From an uncultured Lachnospiraceae bacterium (GTDB taxonomy: Bacteria; Bacillota; Clostridia; Lachnospirales; Lachnospiraceae): a stretch of 64,000 nucleotides of DNA. Location of the stretch: positions 62,001-126,000 of the forward strand of contig CACZBM010000002.1 of the NCBI GenBank assembly GCA_902779445.1. Direction: 5' to 3'. Positions 54,512-62,949 of the stretch are shown here, piece after piece. The notes under the pieces were generated by a model. It did not search any database. It had not been told where the DNA came from and worked only from the letters and a program-made list of their open reading frames with translations. Each line of letters opens with the position of its first letter. Positions within the stretch are counted from its first letter, which is position 1. Both the position numbers and the translations under genes were made by a program.

Positions 54512-55339
54512 TCAACGTCTTCTAAGGGATCTTACTATAAATGTGTCAGGTGTAACTGCCACTCCTGTAGCTTCACTCTCATATGCTGCAATTGCTGCAG
54601 AGATAACAGCAATAAGCGCTGCGTCCCCTGAAACATCCTTTGTCTCCTGCTCTTCTCTTGCTGCGATCTGTGCCGCAACATTGTCAACAGCAGCTTCTTT
54701 AACCTTAGGAGCAGTTTTCTTATTCTGCATCCCCTGAACCACTGTTCCCATGATCCAGATAACAATGCTTATGAAGATCAGCAGGCAGAAGGTAGTTCCC
54801 ATACCGAGAACGGTGTTTAATGCTGCATTTTCGATCTTCTCGCCAAAAGTCCTGTTTACATTAAATGCAACCGATGTAACGACACCATGTTTATTCAAGA
54901 TGACATTTACCGTTGCGGTACGGGGGGTTCCGTCAGGGAATGTCTTTGTACCGGTAACAACCAGGTCACTTATTATGGAATCATCATCTGCAGTTATGGT
55001 TGCTTTATCCGCTATGACAACGATCTCGCCCAGATCGCCCTGAACTGCGGAGGTATAGGAGCCGTATCCGCTCTGGAATGCCTTACCCTTGATACCGAGT
55101 CCCATTTGAGCGATCTCGTTTTCAAAACCTTCAAGATCTTCTTCATCAGCTGCTGCAATGGACTCTGCCATTTCGGGATTAACCGACTTCTGCATCAGAG
55201 CGATGACATTCTTAGTGATGCCATTTACGGTATCCTCATTGTATTCAGCAGCCTTCTTCTCTTTACCGCAGGCAGTCATTGAAAAAATGAACAGGAGGAC
55301 GAGAGACACAAGAGCGAGCTTTTTCATAATCTTTTTCAT
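54512..55339 (-). CDS. OadG-like subunit fused to an extracytoplasmic lipoprotein domain
   Basis: 275 residues from ATG 55339 (GAGGAGATT upstream; a longer frame begins at 55411). A signal sequence ending in MTAC lipidates the N-terminus; a roughly 150-residue extracytoplasmic domain (DUF3887-like in feel, my inference) follows. A TM helix (TTFCLLIFISIVIWIMGTVV) leads to a cytoplasmic tail with IAVISAAIAAYE and a final VRSLRRR, both typical of OadG/MmdD. Usual OadG proteins are about 80-120 residues without the outside domain. It links the pump subunits. Confidence 0.8.
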   Translation of the reverse strand: MKKIMKKLALVSLVLLFIFSMTACGKEKKAAEYNEDTVNGITKNVIALMQKSVNPEMAESIAAADEEDLEGFENEIAQMGLGIKGKAFQSGYGSYTSAVQGDLGEIVVIADKATITADDDSIISDLVVTGTKTFPDGTPRTATVNVILNKHGVVTSVAFNVNRTFGEKIENAALNTVLGMGTTFCLLIFISIVIWIMGTVVQGMQNKKTAPKVKEAAVDNVAAQIAAREEQETKDVSGDAALIAVISAAIAAYESEATGVAVTPDTFIVRSLRRR

Positions 55340-55352
55340 GAATTCAATCTCC

Positions 55353-56774
55353 TCAAATGGTGCTGTGTTTCCTGTCAGGTGCCTGTGATTCTTTTCCATA
55401 GAGCATCTCAAATGCTCCGATCACATATTTTCTTGTCTCTGAAGGATCGATAATGGTATCTACATAGCCATGGGCAGCAGCGCTCAATGTACTTCCCTGC
55501 TTTTCATCGTATTCCCTGGCCTTCTCACTTATCACAGAATCACTCTCTCCTTCAAAGAGGATCTCTGCAGCATGACGTCCGTCAATAGCGCCGATCTTTG
55601 CACCCTTCCATGCATATACATAATCAGCACCCACAGACTTGCTGTTCATTACGATAGCTGCTGTTCCAAAAATATCTCCTACGACCACATTTACCTTCGG
55701 AACGCTTGCTCCGGAAAATGCCCTTATGAGCTTAGCTGCTGCAAGAGAGCCGTTCTTCTCGGAGTTCTCGCATGTACAGAAGCCCTTAGCGCTTGTAAGT
55801 GTAAGGATAGGGATATTGAAAGCGTCACAGAAATCAACAAGAGCAACTGCCTTGTAAACACCGGGAACCGTAAGAACATCCTTTAACTTCTTATCCTTAT
55901 CGGTGATATCCTCTGATCTGTTGCAGACAACACCTACAGTAGCTCCGTTTAAGCGGATAAATCCTGTAACCATGTTCTGTCCGTAAAGGGGCATCGTCTC
56001 AAAGAACTCTCCGTCATCTGCAATACGAAGAAGAGCCTGATATGTATCCTTTGAAAGTCCTGCGAGATCTGCTGAAACCCTGTTAAGATCGTCGGATGAT
56101 TCTCCGTTGAAGGCTTCATCTTCACAGTTATCGGGAAGATATGAAAGAAGCTCCCTCACCTTTGTGGCAAGCTCATTTCCTTCTGCGATAACGTCAATAG
56201 TACCTGCTGCAGCCTTGTATTCTGCAGATGAAGTATCACACTTCTCTTCGTAATTGCCTTTAACAGCATTAGGAGAATTAAGGAAGAGATGTCCGTTCTT
56301 CTCCATGAACACGAAGTCGGAAAGCTCGGTAAGAACTGACATTCCGCCGCCTGCATTTCCATAGATCACTGTGATCTGCGGAATAACTCCCGATGCTCTT
56401 GACATTATCTTCATGATATTCCCGAGGGAATTCAGCGCATCTGTAGACTCACTGAGTCTTAAGCCTGTGGAATCCAGAATGCCGACAACAGGATAACCTG
56501 TCTTCATTGCAAGACGATAGATATTAAGTATCTTCTTTGCATGCATTTCACCAACGGATCCGCCAAGACTTCCGGCATTCTGGCTGTATACATACACCAT
56601 TCTGCCGTTTACGCAGCCATAGCCGGTGATGACACCGTCGCCGGGAGCGTTCTGTGGCGCAGCATTAAAGTCGGTGCTGCGAGCCTGTACGTCAGCTCCC
56701 ACTTCAACGAAGCTGTTCTCGTCCAGCAGGGATAAAATCCTTTTACCCGCTGAGCTATTTGAGAGATTGCTCAT
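55353..56774 (-). CDS. Acyl-CoA carboxyltransferase family protein, diverged (MmdA-like)
   Basis: 473 residues. Crotonase-superfamily carboxyltransferase: N-terminal part with VYSQNAGSLGGSVGEMHAKKI, DSTGLRLSEST and YGNAGGGMSVLTELSDF; C-terminal part with LTSAKGFCTCENSEKNG, VVGDIFGTAAIVMNSKSVGAD and VYAWKGAKIGAIDGRHAAE. Compared with MmdA/PccB, the Gly pairs usually written DSGGAR and YGGAY read DSTGLR and FGTAA. It may have an unusual acyl-CoA substrate or a structural role. First gene of the operon, strong GGAGGAT upstream. Confidence 0.87.
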   Translation of the reverse strand: MSNLSNSSAGKRILSLLDENSFVEVGADVQARSTDFNAAPQNAPGDGVITGYGCVNGRMVYVYSQNAGSLGGSVGEMHAKKILNIYRLAMKTGYPVVGILDSTGLRLSESTDALNSLGNIMKIMSRASGVIPQITVIYGNAGGGMSVLTELSDFVFMEKNGHLFLNSPNAVKGNYEEKCDTSSAEYKAAAGTIDVIAEGNELATKVRELLSYLPDNCEDEAFNGESSDDLNRVSADLAGLSKDTYQALLRIADDGEFFETMPLYGQNMVTGFIRLNGATVGVVCNRSEDITDKDKKLKDVLTVPGVYKAVALVDFCDAFNIPILTLTSAKGFCTCENSEKNGSLAAAKLIRAFSGASVPKVNVVVGDIFGTAAIVMNSKSVGADYVYAWKGAKIGAIDGRHAAEILFEGESDSVISEKAREYDEKQGSTLSAAAHGYVDTIIDPSETRKYVIGAFEMLYGKESQAPDRKHSTI

Positions 56775-56848
56775 ACTTTAGATCCTCCATAAAAAAATTG
56801 TAAGTCATACGGGAAAATCCCGGTAATCTAAAATTGCACTTATCGGAC

Positions 56849-56880
56849 ATTATATCACAAGAAAATGCAAATATATAGAC
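56849..56880 (-). promoter_or_regulatory. Candidate promoter of the decarboxylase operon
   Basis: Minus-strand TATAAT at 56854-56849 with only a weak -35. A small hairpin CGGGAAAATCCCG-like sequence (around 56810-56822) lies in the leader. Confidence 0.35.
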
Positions 56881-56888
56881 CTATTTAA

Positions 56889-57027
56889 GATCCTTCGGGC
56901 TAAAGCCCTCAGGATGACAAAGAGACAGTGTCATTCTGAGCGAAGCGAAGAATCTCAATAGATCCTTCGGGCTAAAGCCCTCAGGAACAATACCTCTATA
57001 TGTCATTCTGAGCGAAGCGAAGAATCT
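56889..57027. repeat. Family A repeats
   Basis: Two reverse units with stem GGGCTaaAGCCC and two forward units with GCgaaGC alternate. The last unit abuts the scpB stop codon at 57028. Confidence 0.85.
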
Positions 57028-57636
57028 CTATATCCCGACACTTATAGGATTATCAGGGGTATCACCCAGTTCTTCCATTTCTTTTCTGGCTTCGATCTCC
57101 GCCTCTGCCCTGAAATTTTCCATCCTGTCTTCATTAAGTTCAGGAAGATCCTCCAGACTCTTAACTCCGAAAGAACGGAGGAACTCATCGGTGGTACCGA
57201 AAAGAAGCGGCCTTCCGGGCGCATTCAGTCTTCCGAGCTCTTGTATAAGCTCGTACTCTAAAAGCTTGTCGATGGAATGGGCGCAGCTCACGCCCCTGAT
57301 ATGCTCTATCTGAAGCCTTGTGACGGGCTGCTTGTATGCAATTATTGATAATGTTTCCAACGCAGAATCAGACAAAGAGAAATTCTTTTTCGCATGGGCC
57401 ACTTTTACAAGATAGTCGTACAGCTCAGTCTTCGTGCATAGCTGTAGTGAATCATTGATATGAAGGAGCATTACCCCACTGTAGTCATTATTGTACCGCT
57501 CTTCCATTTTTTCTACAGCATTCAGGATCTCCTCTTCACTGACTTCTGCCACTTCTGCGAGCTTCTTAATCTCCACCTGTTTTCCCAGGGTAAATAATAT
57601 TGCTTCTATAACTGCCTGTAGTTTTTCTGTTTCCAT
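57028..57636 (-). CDS. scpB: Segregation and condensation protein B
   Basis: 202 residues. Two winged-helix domains, including LETLSIIAYKQPVTRLQIEHIRG and LGRLNAPGRPLLFGTTDEFLRSFG. It forms a complex with ScpA and Smc for chromosome condensation. It starts 15 bases after scpA, the usual order scpA-scpB. Acidic, Glu-rich C-terminus. Confidence 0.96.
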   Translation of the reverse strand: METEKLQAVIEAILFTLGKQVEIKKLAEVAEVSEEEILNAVEKMEERYNNDYSGVMLLHINDSLQLCTKTELYDYLVKVAHAKKNFSLSDSALETLSIIAYKQPVTRLQIEHIRGVSCAHSIDKLLEYELIQELGRLNAPGRPLLFGTTDEFLRSFGVKSLEDLPELNEDRMENFRAEAEIEARKEMEELGDTPDNPISVGI

Positions 57637-57650
57637 TTTAACCTCATTAT

Positions 57651-58388
57651 CTACGCCGCCGTAATCACAATATCCCCGTCTTCATTCTGATCAGCTTTCC
57701 AGTTATCGCTCCTTATAAGTTCCAGTACTGCGAGGAAAGTAACGACCAGCTGAAGCTTTCCTTTGTATTTCGTCAGAAGCTCCCTGAATGAGAATTTCTT
57801 ATTTTCCCTTGAAAACTCGACAAGTTCACGGGTCCTGTCTTCCAGACTCACTTCTTCCTTTTCTATCTTTCCGAATTTGGATCGGATGGGATCCTTCCTG
57901 TCTTCCTGACGTTTCAGGGTCTCCCTGAATATCTTTTCCAGATCGCTCAGGGAAATGCCTTTTAGCAGCTCATCGTAATCGATCGGTATCTCTACATTAA
58001 TGAGCTCTTCCGGCATCGTGTTTTCCTTGAACATGGCTTTTCCCGCGTCCATCTCCATGTCCTTAAGCTCCATTGACATATATTTATAGATCTTATATTC
58101 AAGAAGCTGCTGGACCAGTTCGGATCTGGGATCTTCTTCCTCTCCTTCTTCATTAACTTCTTTAGGAAGGAGCATTTTGCATTTGATATCAAGAAGGGTG
58201 GCAGCCATCACCAGAAATTCACTCATGATATTCATGTCCGCTTCCCTTGCTTCGTCAAGATACTCCATATACTGCCTGGTTATAAGAGATATGGGAATAT
58301 CGTAAATATCAACTTTATTCTTGTCTATCAGATGGAGCAGAAGGTCCAGCGGGCCTTCAAAAGCTTCCAGATGTACTTCCATTGACAT
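57651..58388 (-). CDS. scpA: Segregation and condensation protein A
   Basis: 245 residues from ATG 58388 (AAAGG upstream). A longer reading frame starts at 58481, but its extra 31 residues translate a family B repeat and are not conserved. The N-terminus VHLEAFEGPLDLLLHLIDKNKVDIYDIPI is canonical kleisin sequence. The C-terminal winged helix contains FRELLTKYKGKLQLVVTFLAVLELIR. Binds Smc heads and ScpB. Confidence 0.97.
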   Translation of the reverse strand: MSMEVHLEAFEGPLDLLLHLIDKNKVDIYDIPISLITRQYMEYLDEAREADMNIMSEFLVMAATLLDIKCKMLLPKEVNEEGEEEDPRSELVQQLLEYKIYKYMSMELKDMEMDAGKAMFKENTMPEELINVEIPIDYDELLKGISLSDLEKIFRETLKRQEDRKDPIRSKFGKIEKEEVSLEDRTRELVEFSRENKKFSFRELLTKYKGKLQLVVTFLAVLELIRSDNWKADQNEDGDIVITAA

Positions 58389-58403
58389 ATTATTTACCTT
58401 TAA

Positions 58404-58463
58404 AGGCTTCTCCCTTTGGGAGAAGCTGTCAGGCGAAGCCTGACTGATGAGGGCAGATGAGGG
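58404..58463. repeat. Family B repeat, variant copy
   Basis: Hairpins GCTTCTCCC/GGGAGAAGC (58406-58414, 58418-58426) and GTCAGGC/GCCTGAC (58428-58434, 58438-58444), then CTGATGAGGGCAGATGAGGG. It separates the phosphoesterase gene from scpA. Confidence 0.8.
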
Positions 58464-58464
58464 C

Positions 58465-59265
58465 TCACTTCCCAACAACAATTATTTTCAATATCTCCGG
58501 CGGATTATTGATCCTGATATTAAAAGTATGGCTTCCTGCGCCGCGGCTCACTATCATCTTTACGCCGTTTTTTTCGTATACACCACAGTCATATTTCGGG
58601 AAGAATCTGTATGCGGGACTAATCAGACCTCCGATCTTCGGAAGCCTTATAAGTCCTCCGTGAACGTGACCCGAGAGAATAAGATCCGGCTCCCACTTAA
58701 CATATTCCGGGAAATGGTCCGGATCATGTGCAAGCATGATATTAAATGTCCTTTCATTCTTTTCACCCAAAAGGCATCTTATCATACCGTCCGGAACTGT
58801 TCTCTTTATTATTCTCCTGTAATAATCATGATTAAGATCCAGGCTGTATATCCTTACTTTTCCTTTTTCAGAAAAGGTATTTCTCATGAGAGGGACTTTT
58901 GCCTTTTCAAGCCCCCTTTGCAGCCTCATCATCTGCTTTGTATATTTTATTCTTTCAAAGAGCTTTCTCTCATGATTTCCGGGGGAATAAAAGATATCTT
59001 CATATTTCTCATGTAGCTTAAAAAGAAACTCCATGGTATCACCGGGATCTGCTTTCGGTGACGCTTCTATAAGATCTCCCGGGATCAGTATTGCATCAGG
59101 AGAAATACTGTCGAGAGCTTTGAAAAGCCTTTCATTACCCGACCCGAAAGAACACTCGTGAAGGTCTGCAATACAGGCGAACGTAACCTTTTCGCCCTCC
59201 TCAAGCTTTTCCGTCTCGATCATGTATTCAGTTATCTGGGGATCTTTATTAAAAACAAAAGACAT
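58465..59265 (-). CDS. Metallophosphoesterase
   Basis: 266 residues, YkuE/YaeI type by pattern. Metal-ligand motifs are ACIADLHECSFG, ILIPGDLIEASP, YSPGNHERKLF, MLAHDPDHF and LSGHVHGGLIRLPKIG. No clear signal peptide or TM helix was seen. It sits after the 73-residue hypothetical gene (5 bases). Substrate unknown; related proteins act on undecaprenyl or UDP-sugar phosphates. Confidence 0.9.
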   Translation of the reverse strand: MSFVFNKDPQITEYMIETEKLEEGEKVTFACIADLHECSFGSGNERLFKALDSISPDAILIPGDLIEASPKADPGDTMEFLFKLHEKYEDIFYSPGNHERKLFERIKYTKQMMRLQRGLEKAKVPLMRNTFSEKGKVRIYSLDLNHDYYRRIIKRTVPDGMIRCLLGEKNERTFNIMLAHDPDHFPEYVKWEPDLILSGHVHGGLIRLPKIGGLISPAYRFFPKYDCGVYEKNGVKMIVSRGAGSHTFNIRINNPPEILKIIVVGK

Positions 59266-59270
59266 ATTAT

Positions 59271-59492
59271 TTAAATATCGAAGTCATCATCATCCGGAAT
59301 ATCTATATCAAATTCCAGCATGTCATCTTCATAATTAACGGGGAATTCAATAGACTCCTCTTTGGCTGTGGAAATAAGCTTTGAACCCTTGTCCTTAGCC
59401 CTGTGGAGCACAAAATCCCCGGGCAGAGCCCCGGTTGTAACAGGTCTCTGTCCACTCATGGAATTTAATCTGTCGTTATTATTTCTTGTCAC
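59271..59492 (-). CDS. Small acidic hypothetical protein
   Basis: 73 residues, no recognised family. N-terminus NNNDRLNSMSGQRPVTTGAL, C-terminus strongly acidic (FDIDIPDDDDFDI). It overlaps the preceding gene by 14 bases and lies 5 bases before the phosphoesterase, so translational coupling supports it being real. Confidence 0.6.
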   Translation of the reverse strand: MTRNNNDRLNSMSGQRPVTTGALPGDFVLHRAKDKGSKLISTAKEESIEFPVNYEDDMLEFDIDIPDDDDFDI

Positions 59493-59964
59493 CGAACATT
59501 CCTTCTATATTGAAGCCCAGGAAAGTAGTACGGAATCCGTTATAGATCTCGTCATAGGTAGCCGCACTTATCTTTTCTTTAGGGAAAACAGCACTCCACT
59601 CTTCGCAAATGATATCGGTAAATCTTCTGGAATCCTCTTCTGAAGGGATCTTTAATACTCCCGGAAGTACATAGAAAACCATCATACACTGCATGTCTAC
59701 TAACGTCGTGGACTTCTTAAAGAAGATGGTCTTATCATAGATCTCTTTTGCATATCCTGTGAGATCCTTCGCTGCACTCCTCATCTCTTCTTCTTTGGTA
59801 TCAGAGCCGTACATTTTTATGATCTCTTCACTTACATCTTCAACGGATTTTTTATAATCCCTGAAAAAGTCCTCATAGAGCTTTTTCTTAAAATTCTTCA
59901 TTCCTTCCCTGTAATCAAGAGAGGAAAGAAGTTTATGGGTATTCTGATCAAGATACTCTGACAT
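59479..59964 (-). CDS. Hypothetical protein, mostly helical
   Basis: 161 residues, soluble, Lys/Glu-rich and predicted helical (for example YREGMKNFKKKLYEDFFRDYKK), with an aromatic C-terminal segment (TTFLGFNIEGMFGDKK). Not recognised; it lies 3 bases after the yebC stop and overlaps the next small gene. The yebC neighbourhood gives no functional clue. Confidence 0.7.
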   Translation of the reverse strand: MSEYLDQNTHKLLSSLDYREGMKNFKKKLYEDFFRDYKKSVEDVSEEIIKMYGSDTKEEEMRSAAKDLTGYAKEIYDKTIFFKKSTTLVDMQCMMVFYVLPGVLKIPSEEDSRRFTDIICEEWSAVFPKEKISAATYDEIYNGFRTTFLGFNIEGMFGDKK

Positions 59965-59967
59965 AGA

Positions 59968-60696
59968 TCACTCCTCAACGTTAGTATACACACCCTGGAC
60001 ATCATCATCCTCATCCAGGAGATCAAGGATCCTCTGAAGCTTTGTCCTGCTGTCTTCATCAGGGATCTCCACATAATTCTGGGGGATCTTCGTAACTTCT
60101 GCAGATACAGCAGCGATATTATTATCGTCCATGGCCTTTTTCACATCTTCAAATGCTTCGGGACTTGTAAGGATCTCAAAGCTGTCATCTTCCTCATTAA
60201 AATCATCAGCTCCGGCGTCAAGCGCTATCATCATAAGATCATCAGATGATACCTCGCATTCTTCCTTATCGATGATGATCTGTCCCTTATCGTCAAACAT
60301 AAATGACACACAGCCCTGGGTGCCTAAGTTTCCGCCACCTTTGGTAAATGCTGCACGTACATTGGCTGCTGTACGGTTTTTATTGTCTGTAAGACAGTCA
60401 ACGATTATAGCTGATCCGGCAGGGCCGTAGCCTTCGTATGTGCAGTATTCATAGTTAACATTGGCGCCTTCGCCGGATGCCTTTTTGATACCTCTTTCAA
60501 TGGTGTCATTCGGCATATTATTGGCTTTTGCCTTGGCTATCACCTGGGCAAGCTTAAAGTTATTGGCAGGATCAGATCCCCCTTCTTTTACAGCAACCGC
60601 GATCTCACGTCCAATAATGGTAAAGATCTTTCCCTTGGCTGCATCGTTCTTTTCCTTCTTATGTTTAATATTTGCAAATTTTGAATGTCCTGACAT
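59968..60696 (-). CDS. yebC: YebC/PmpR-family protein
   Basis: 242 residues. The N-terminus [20 protein letters not shown] is the family signature, followed by [33 protein letters not shown] and a C-terminal [19 protein letters not shown]. Members act as DNA-binding regulators or, in some bacteria, as a translation factor for poly-Pro stretches. Good AAAGGAG before the start. Confidence 0.97.
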   Translation of the reverse strand: MSGHSKFANIKHKKEKNDAAKGKIFTIIGREIAVAVKEGGSDPANNFKLAQVIAKAKANNMPNDTIERGIKKASGEGANVNYEYCTYEGYGPAGSAIIVDCLTDNKNRTAANVRAAFTKGGGNLGTQGCVSFMFDDKGQIIIDKEECEVSSDDLMMIALDAGADDFNEEDDSFEILTSPEAFEDVKKAMDDNNIAAVSAEVTKIPQNYVEIPDEDSRTKLQRILDLLDEDDDVQGVYTNVEE

Positions 60697-60745
60697 TTAT
60701 TATCTCCTTTCATCGTATCCTGTTTAACCTGTTAAGACTTTACCC

Positions 60746-61591
60746 TCATCCGGGTCCCGGGTCCACCGGTTCCGCTGCTTCATCCGGGATCCTGGTTATC
60801 CTGACGGTTTTCACGATCCTTCCCTTTACATACGCTATCCTGAAGCGCCATCCCATGAATTCGGTTTCAAAATCCTCGCCGCTCTTTGGGATATGCTTAA
60901 GTCTGTCTGTCATAAATCCGTTAAGGGTTGAGTAACCTTCATCCGGGAATTCTATCGAAAGCTTTTCCCCAACATCACTAAGCAGGGCAAGCCCATCACA
61001 GATATAGGTGTCATCATCCTGCTTCCTTATCATGACTTCTTCGTCATCATATTCATCCAGGATATTTCCCACTATCTCTTCCAGGATATCTTCCATGCAG
61101 ACAATACCGGCAGTCTGTCCGTATTCATCCACAACTATCACCATGTGGATCTTTTTTTGCTGCATAGACTTAAACAGGATATCAATTTTCCTGGTTTCCG
61201 GGATAAAATGGGCTTCCTTGATCACGCCTTCCAGTTCCTTAAGCGTTTTACTCCTGTTCTCTGAACGGTTAAAGGCTTTCATCACATCCTTAAAATGTAT
61301 GATGCCGATGATATTATCGATATTATCCTCATAAACAGGGTATCTCGAATTCTTCCCGTCCAGCATGAAATCTGCTGCATCTTCCAGTGTTTCATTGCAG
61401 TCGATACCAATGATATTTTCCCTGTGGGTCATAATATCATGAGCTTCTTTATCGCCGAATTCGAAGATGTTATTGATCATAAGGGCTTCAGAAGAATCCA
61501 GTACTCCCTGGTTCTGGCCCTCATTTACCATTGAGATTATCTCATCTTCGTTTACATTTTCTTTTCTTGATAAAAAATCCAGTATTTTCAT
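60746..61591 (-). CDS. CorC/HlyC-like CBS-domain protein
   Basis: 281 residues. Two CBS domains (about 60-190: DIMTHRENIIGIDCNETLED, VVDEYGQTAGIVCMEDILEE) and a C-terminal CorC_HlyC domain (YSTLNGFMTDRLKHIPKSGEDF). The N-terminal DUF21 membrane domain of full-length members is absent, so it is the soluble CorC type. May modulate Mg2+/Co2+ transport; partner unknown. C-terminus ends in a Pro-rich tail. Confidence 0.92.
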   Translation of the reverse strand: MKILDFLSRKENVNEDEIISMVNEGQNQGVLDSSEALMINNIFEFGDKEAHDIMTHRENIIGIDCNETLEDAADFMLDGKNSRYPVYEDNIDNIIGIIHFKDVMKAFNRSENRSKTLKELEGVIKEAHFIPETRKIDILFKSMQQKKIHMVIVVDEYGQTAGIVCMEDILEEIVGNILDEYDDEEVMIRKQDDDTYICDGLALLSDVGEKLSIEFPDEGYSTLNGFMTDRLKHIPKSGEDFETEFMGWRFRIAYVKGRIVKTVRITRIPDEAAEPVDPGPG

Positions 61592-61599
61592 ACATTAGT

Positions 61600-62769
61600 T
61601 TAAGAGAAAGGATACCTGATGGAAACGGTTTCGCCTCTCTTCGTATATATCCTCGGTACTCTGGAACCCAGATCACAGATAAGCTCATAATTAAATCTTC
61701 CGCTTAACCGCCCAAGCTCCTCTGCGCTTATATACCTGTCTCCGTCCGTACCTATAAGAGTGACCGTATCACCTTCGGAAACATCCGGTATATCACTGAC
61801 ATCCACCATAAACTGGTCCATGCAGACCCTTCCTAAGATCGGAGCTCTATATCCCCTTATCAGTACATATCCCCGGTTAGAAAGGCTGCGCGGATATCCA
61901 TCCCCGTAACCCACCGGAATAGTTGCCACTTTCCGGTTTCTGACAGCTACATAAGTGCCTCCGTAACTAACCTCGTCTCCGGGCGCAATAGACTTAATAT
62001 ATACGATATGACTTTTAAGTTCAAGTACCGGTCTCACACACGACGGATCCAGCGGAACCTCGTCTGAAGGCCACATTCCGTACATTACGATACCGATACG
62101 TACCAGATCCATATTGGCTTCCGGATAGAGAACTATCCCCGCCGAATTAGAGCAGTGCTTCAGCCTGAAATTAATACCTTCTCCTTCCAGAAGGAAGATA
62201 TAATCCCTGAAGGAGCCGATCTGCCTTTCTGTCGCCATGGTACCCGGTTCATCTGCCTTGGCAAAATGGGTAAAAATACCTTCACTCACTACATTTGGAA
62301 GTGAAAAGATCTCTTTTACAAGGTCAATGGAGCTCTCATCACTCTTAACACCGATCCTGCCCATTCCCGTATCCACAGCCAGATGAAAGTATGCCTCTTT
62401 TCCCTGCTTTACAGCTTCATCGGAAAGGGCCTTAGCCTGATCCAGCTTAAAGACTGCAGGTCTTAATTCATTCTTTATGATATCAGGATAGGTGTCCGGG
62501 AAAGTATACCCTAAAAGGATAATGGGCTTCTTAACACCGCCCTCCTTTAGTTCCAATGCCTCTTCCACTGTGGCAACAGCATAGCCGTACAGGAATTCCT
62601 CTTCCTCTATCTCGCGGGCAACTTCAACAGCCCCGTGGCCGTAGCCGTTTGTCTTTACAACCGCTATCATACGGCTTCCTGCCCGGACATTTTTAAGATA
62701 CATTGCTCTTAAATTTTCATGGACTGCATCCAGATCCACAAATGCAGCTACTCTTTTATATCTCTCCAT
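61600..62769 (-). CDS. alr: Alanine racemase
   Basis: 389 residues. Makes D-alanine for peptidoglycan. PLP Lys is in IAVVKTNGYGHGAVEVA; the Tyr base region is EVSYGGTYVA; and VDTGMGRIG, GYGDGYPRSLSNRG and LGRVCMDQFMVDVSD are conserved. It lies 9 bases before the CBS gene. nnrE-nnrD upstream then alr is a common Firmicutes arrangement. Confidence 0.97.
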   Translation of the reverse strand: MERYKRVAAFVDLDAVHENLRAMYLKNVRAGSRMIAVVKTNGYGHGAVEVAREIEEEEFLYGYAVATVEEALELKEGGVKKPIILLGYTFPDTYPDIIKNELRPAVFKLDQAKALSDEAVKQGKEAYFHLAVDTGMGRIGVKSDESSIDLVKEIFSLPNVVSEGIFTHFAKADEPGTMATERQIGSFRDYIFLLEGEGINFRLKHCSNSAGIVLYPEANMDLVRIGIVMYGMWPSDEVPLDPSCVRPVLELKSHIVYIKSIAPGDEVSYGGTYVAVRNRKVATIPVGYGDGYPRSLSNRGYVLIRGYRAPILGRVCMDQFMVDVSDIPDVSEGDTVTLIGTDGDRYISAEELGRLSGRFNYELICDLGSRVPRIYTKRGETVSIRYPFS

Positions 62770-62813
62770 TAAGTATTATCTCCTACCGGCTCATTTTCTT
62801 GTCATCATATTAT

Positions 62814-62927
62814 TGTCATCCTGAGGGCCTTGCCCGAAGGATCTAATAGAGATTCTTCGCGTCTCGTCTCCCGACTCGGTCCGTGCTAAACGCGTGCCAC
62901 TGGCACGCAGCACCGCTCAGAATGACA
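62814..62927. repeat. Family A repeat containing a 54-base insertion
   Basis: The left unit has stem GGGCcttGCCC. In the right unit the normal GATTCTTCGC-ttt-GCTCAGAATGACA is interrupted at 62861-62914 by a sequence with a perfect 8-bp hairpin GCGTGCCA/TGGCACGC (62892-62899, 62901-62908). Confidence 0.8.
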
Positions 62928-62949
62928 CAAGCTTCGCTCAGATATAAGG

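Noticed and set aside
58389..58481. 31-codon N-terminal extension of scpA
   Set aside because: Translates a family B repeat; ScpA family starts at VHLEAFEGPLDLLL.
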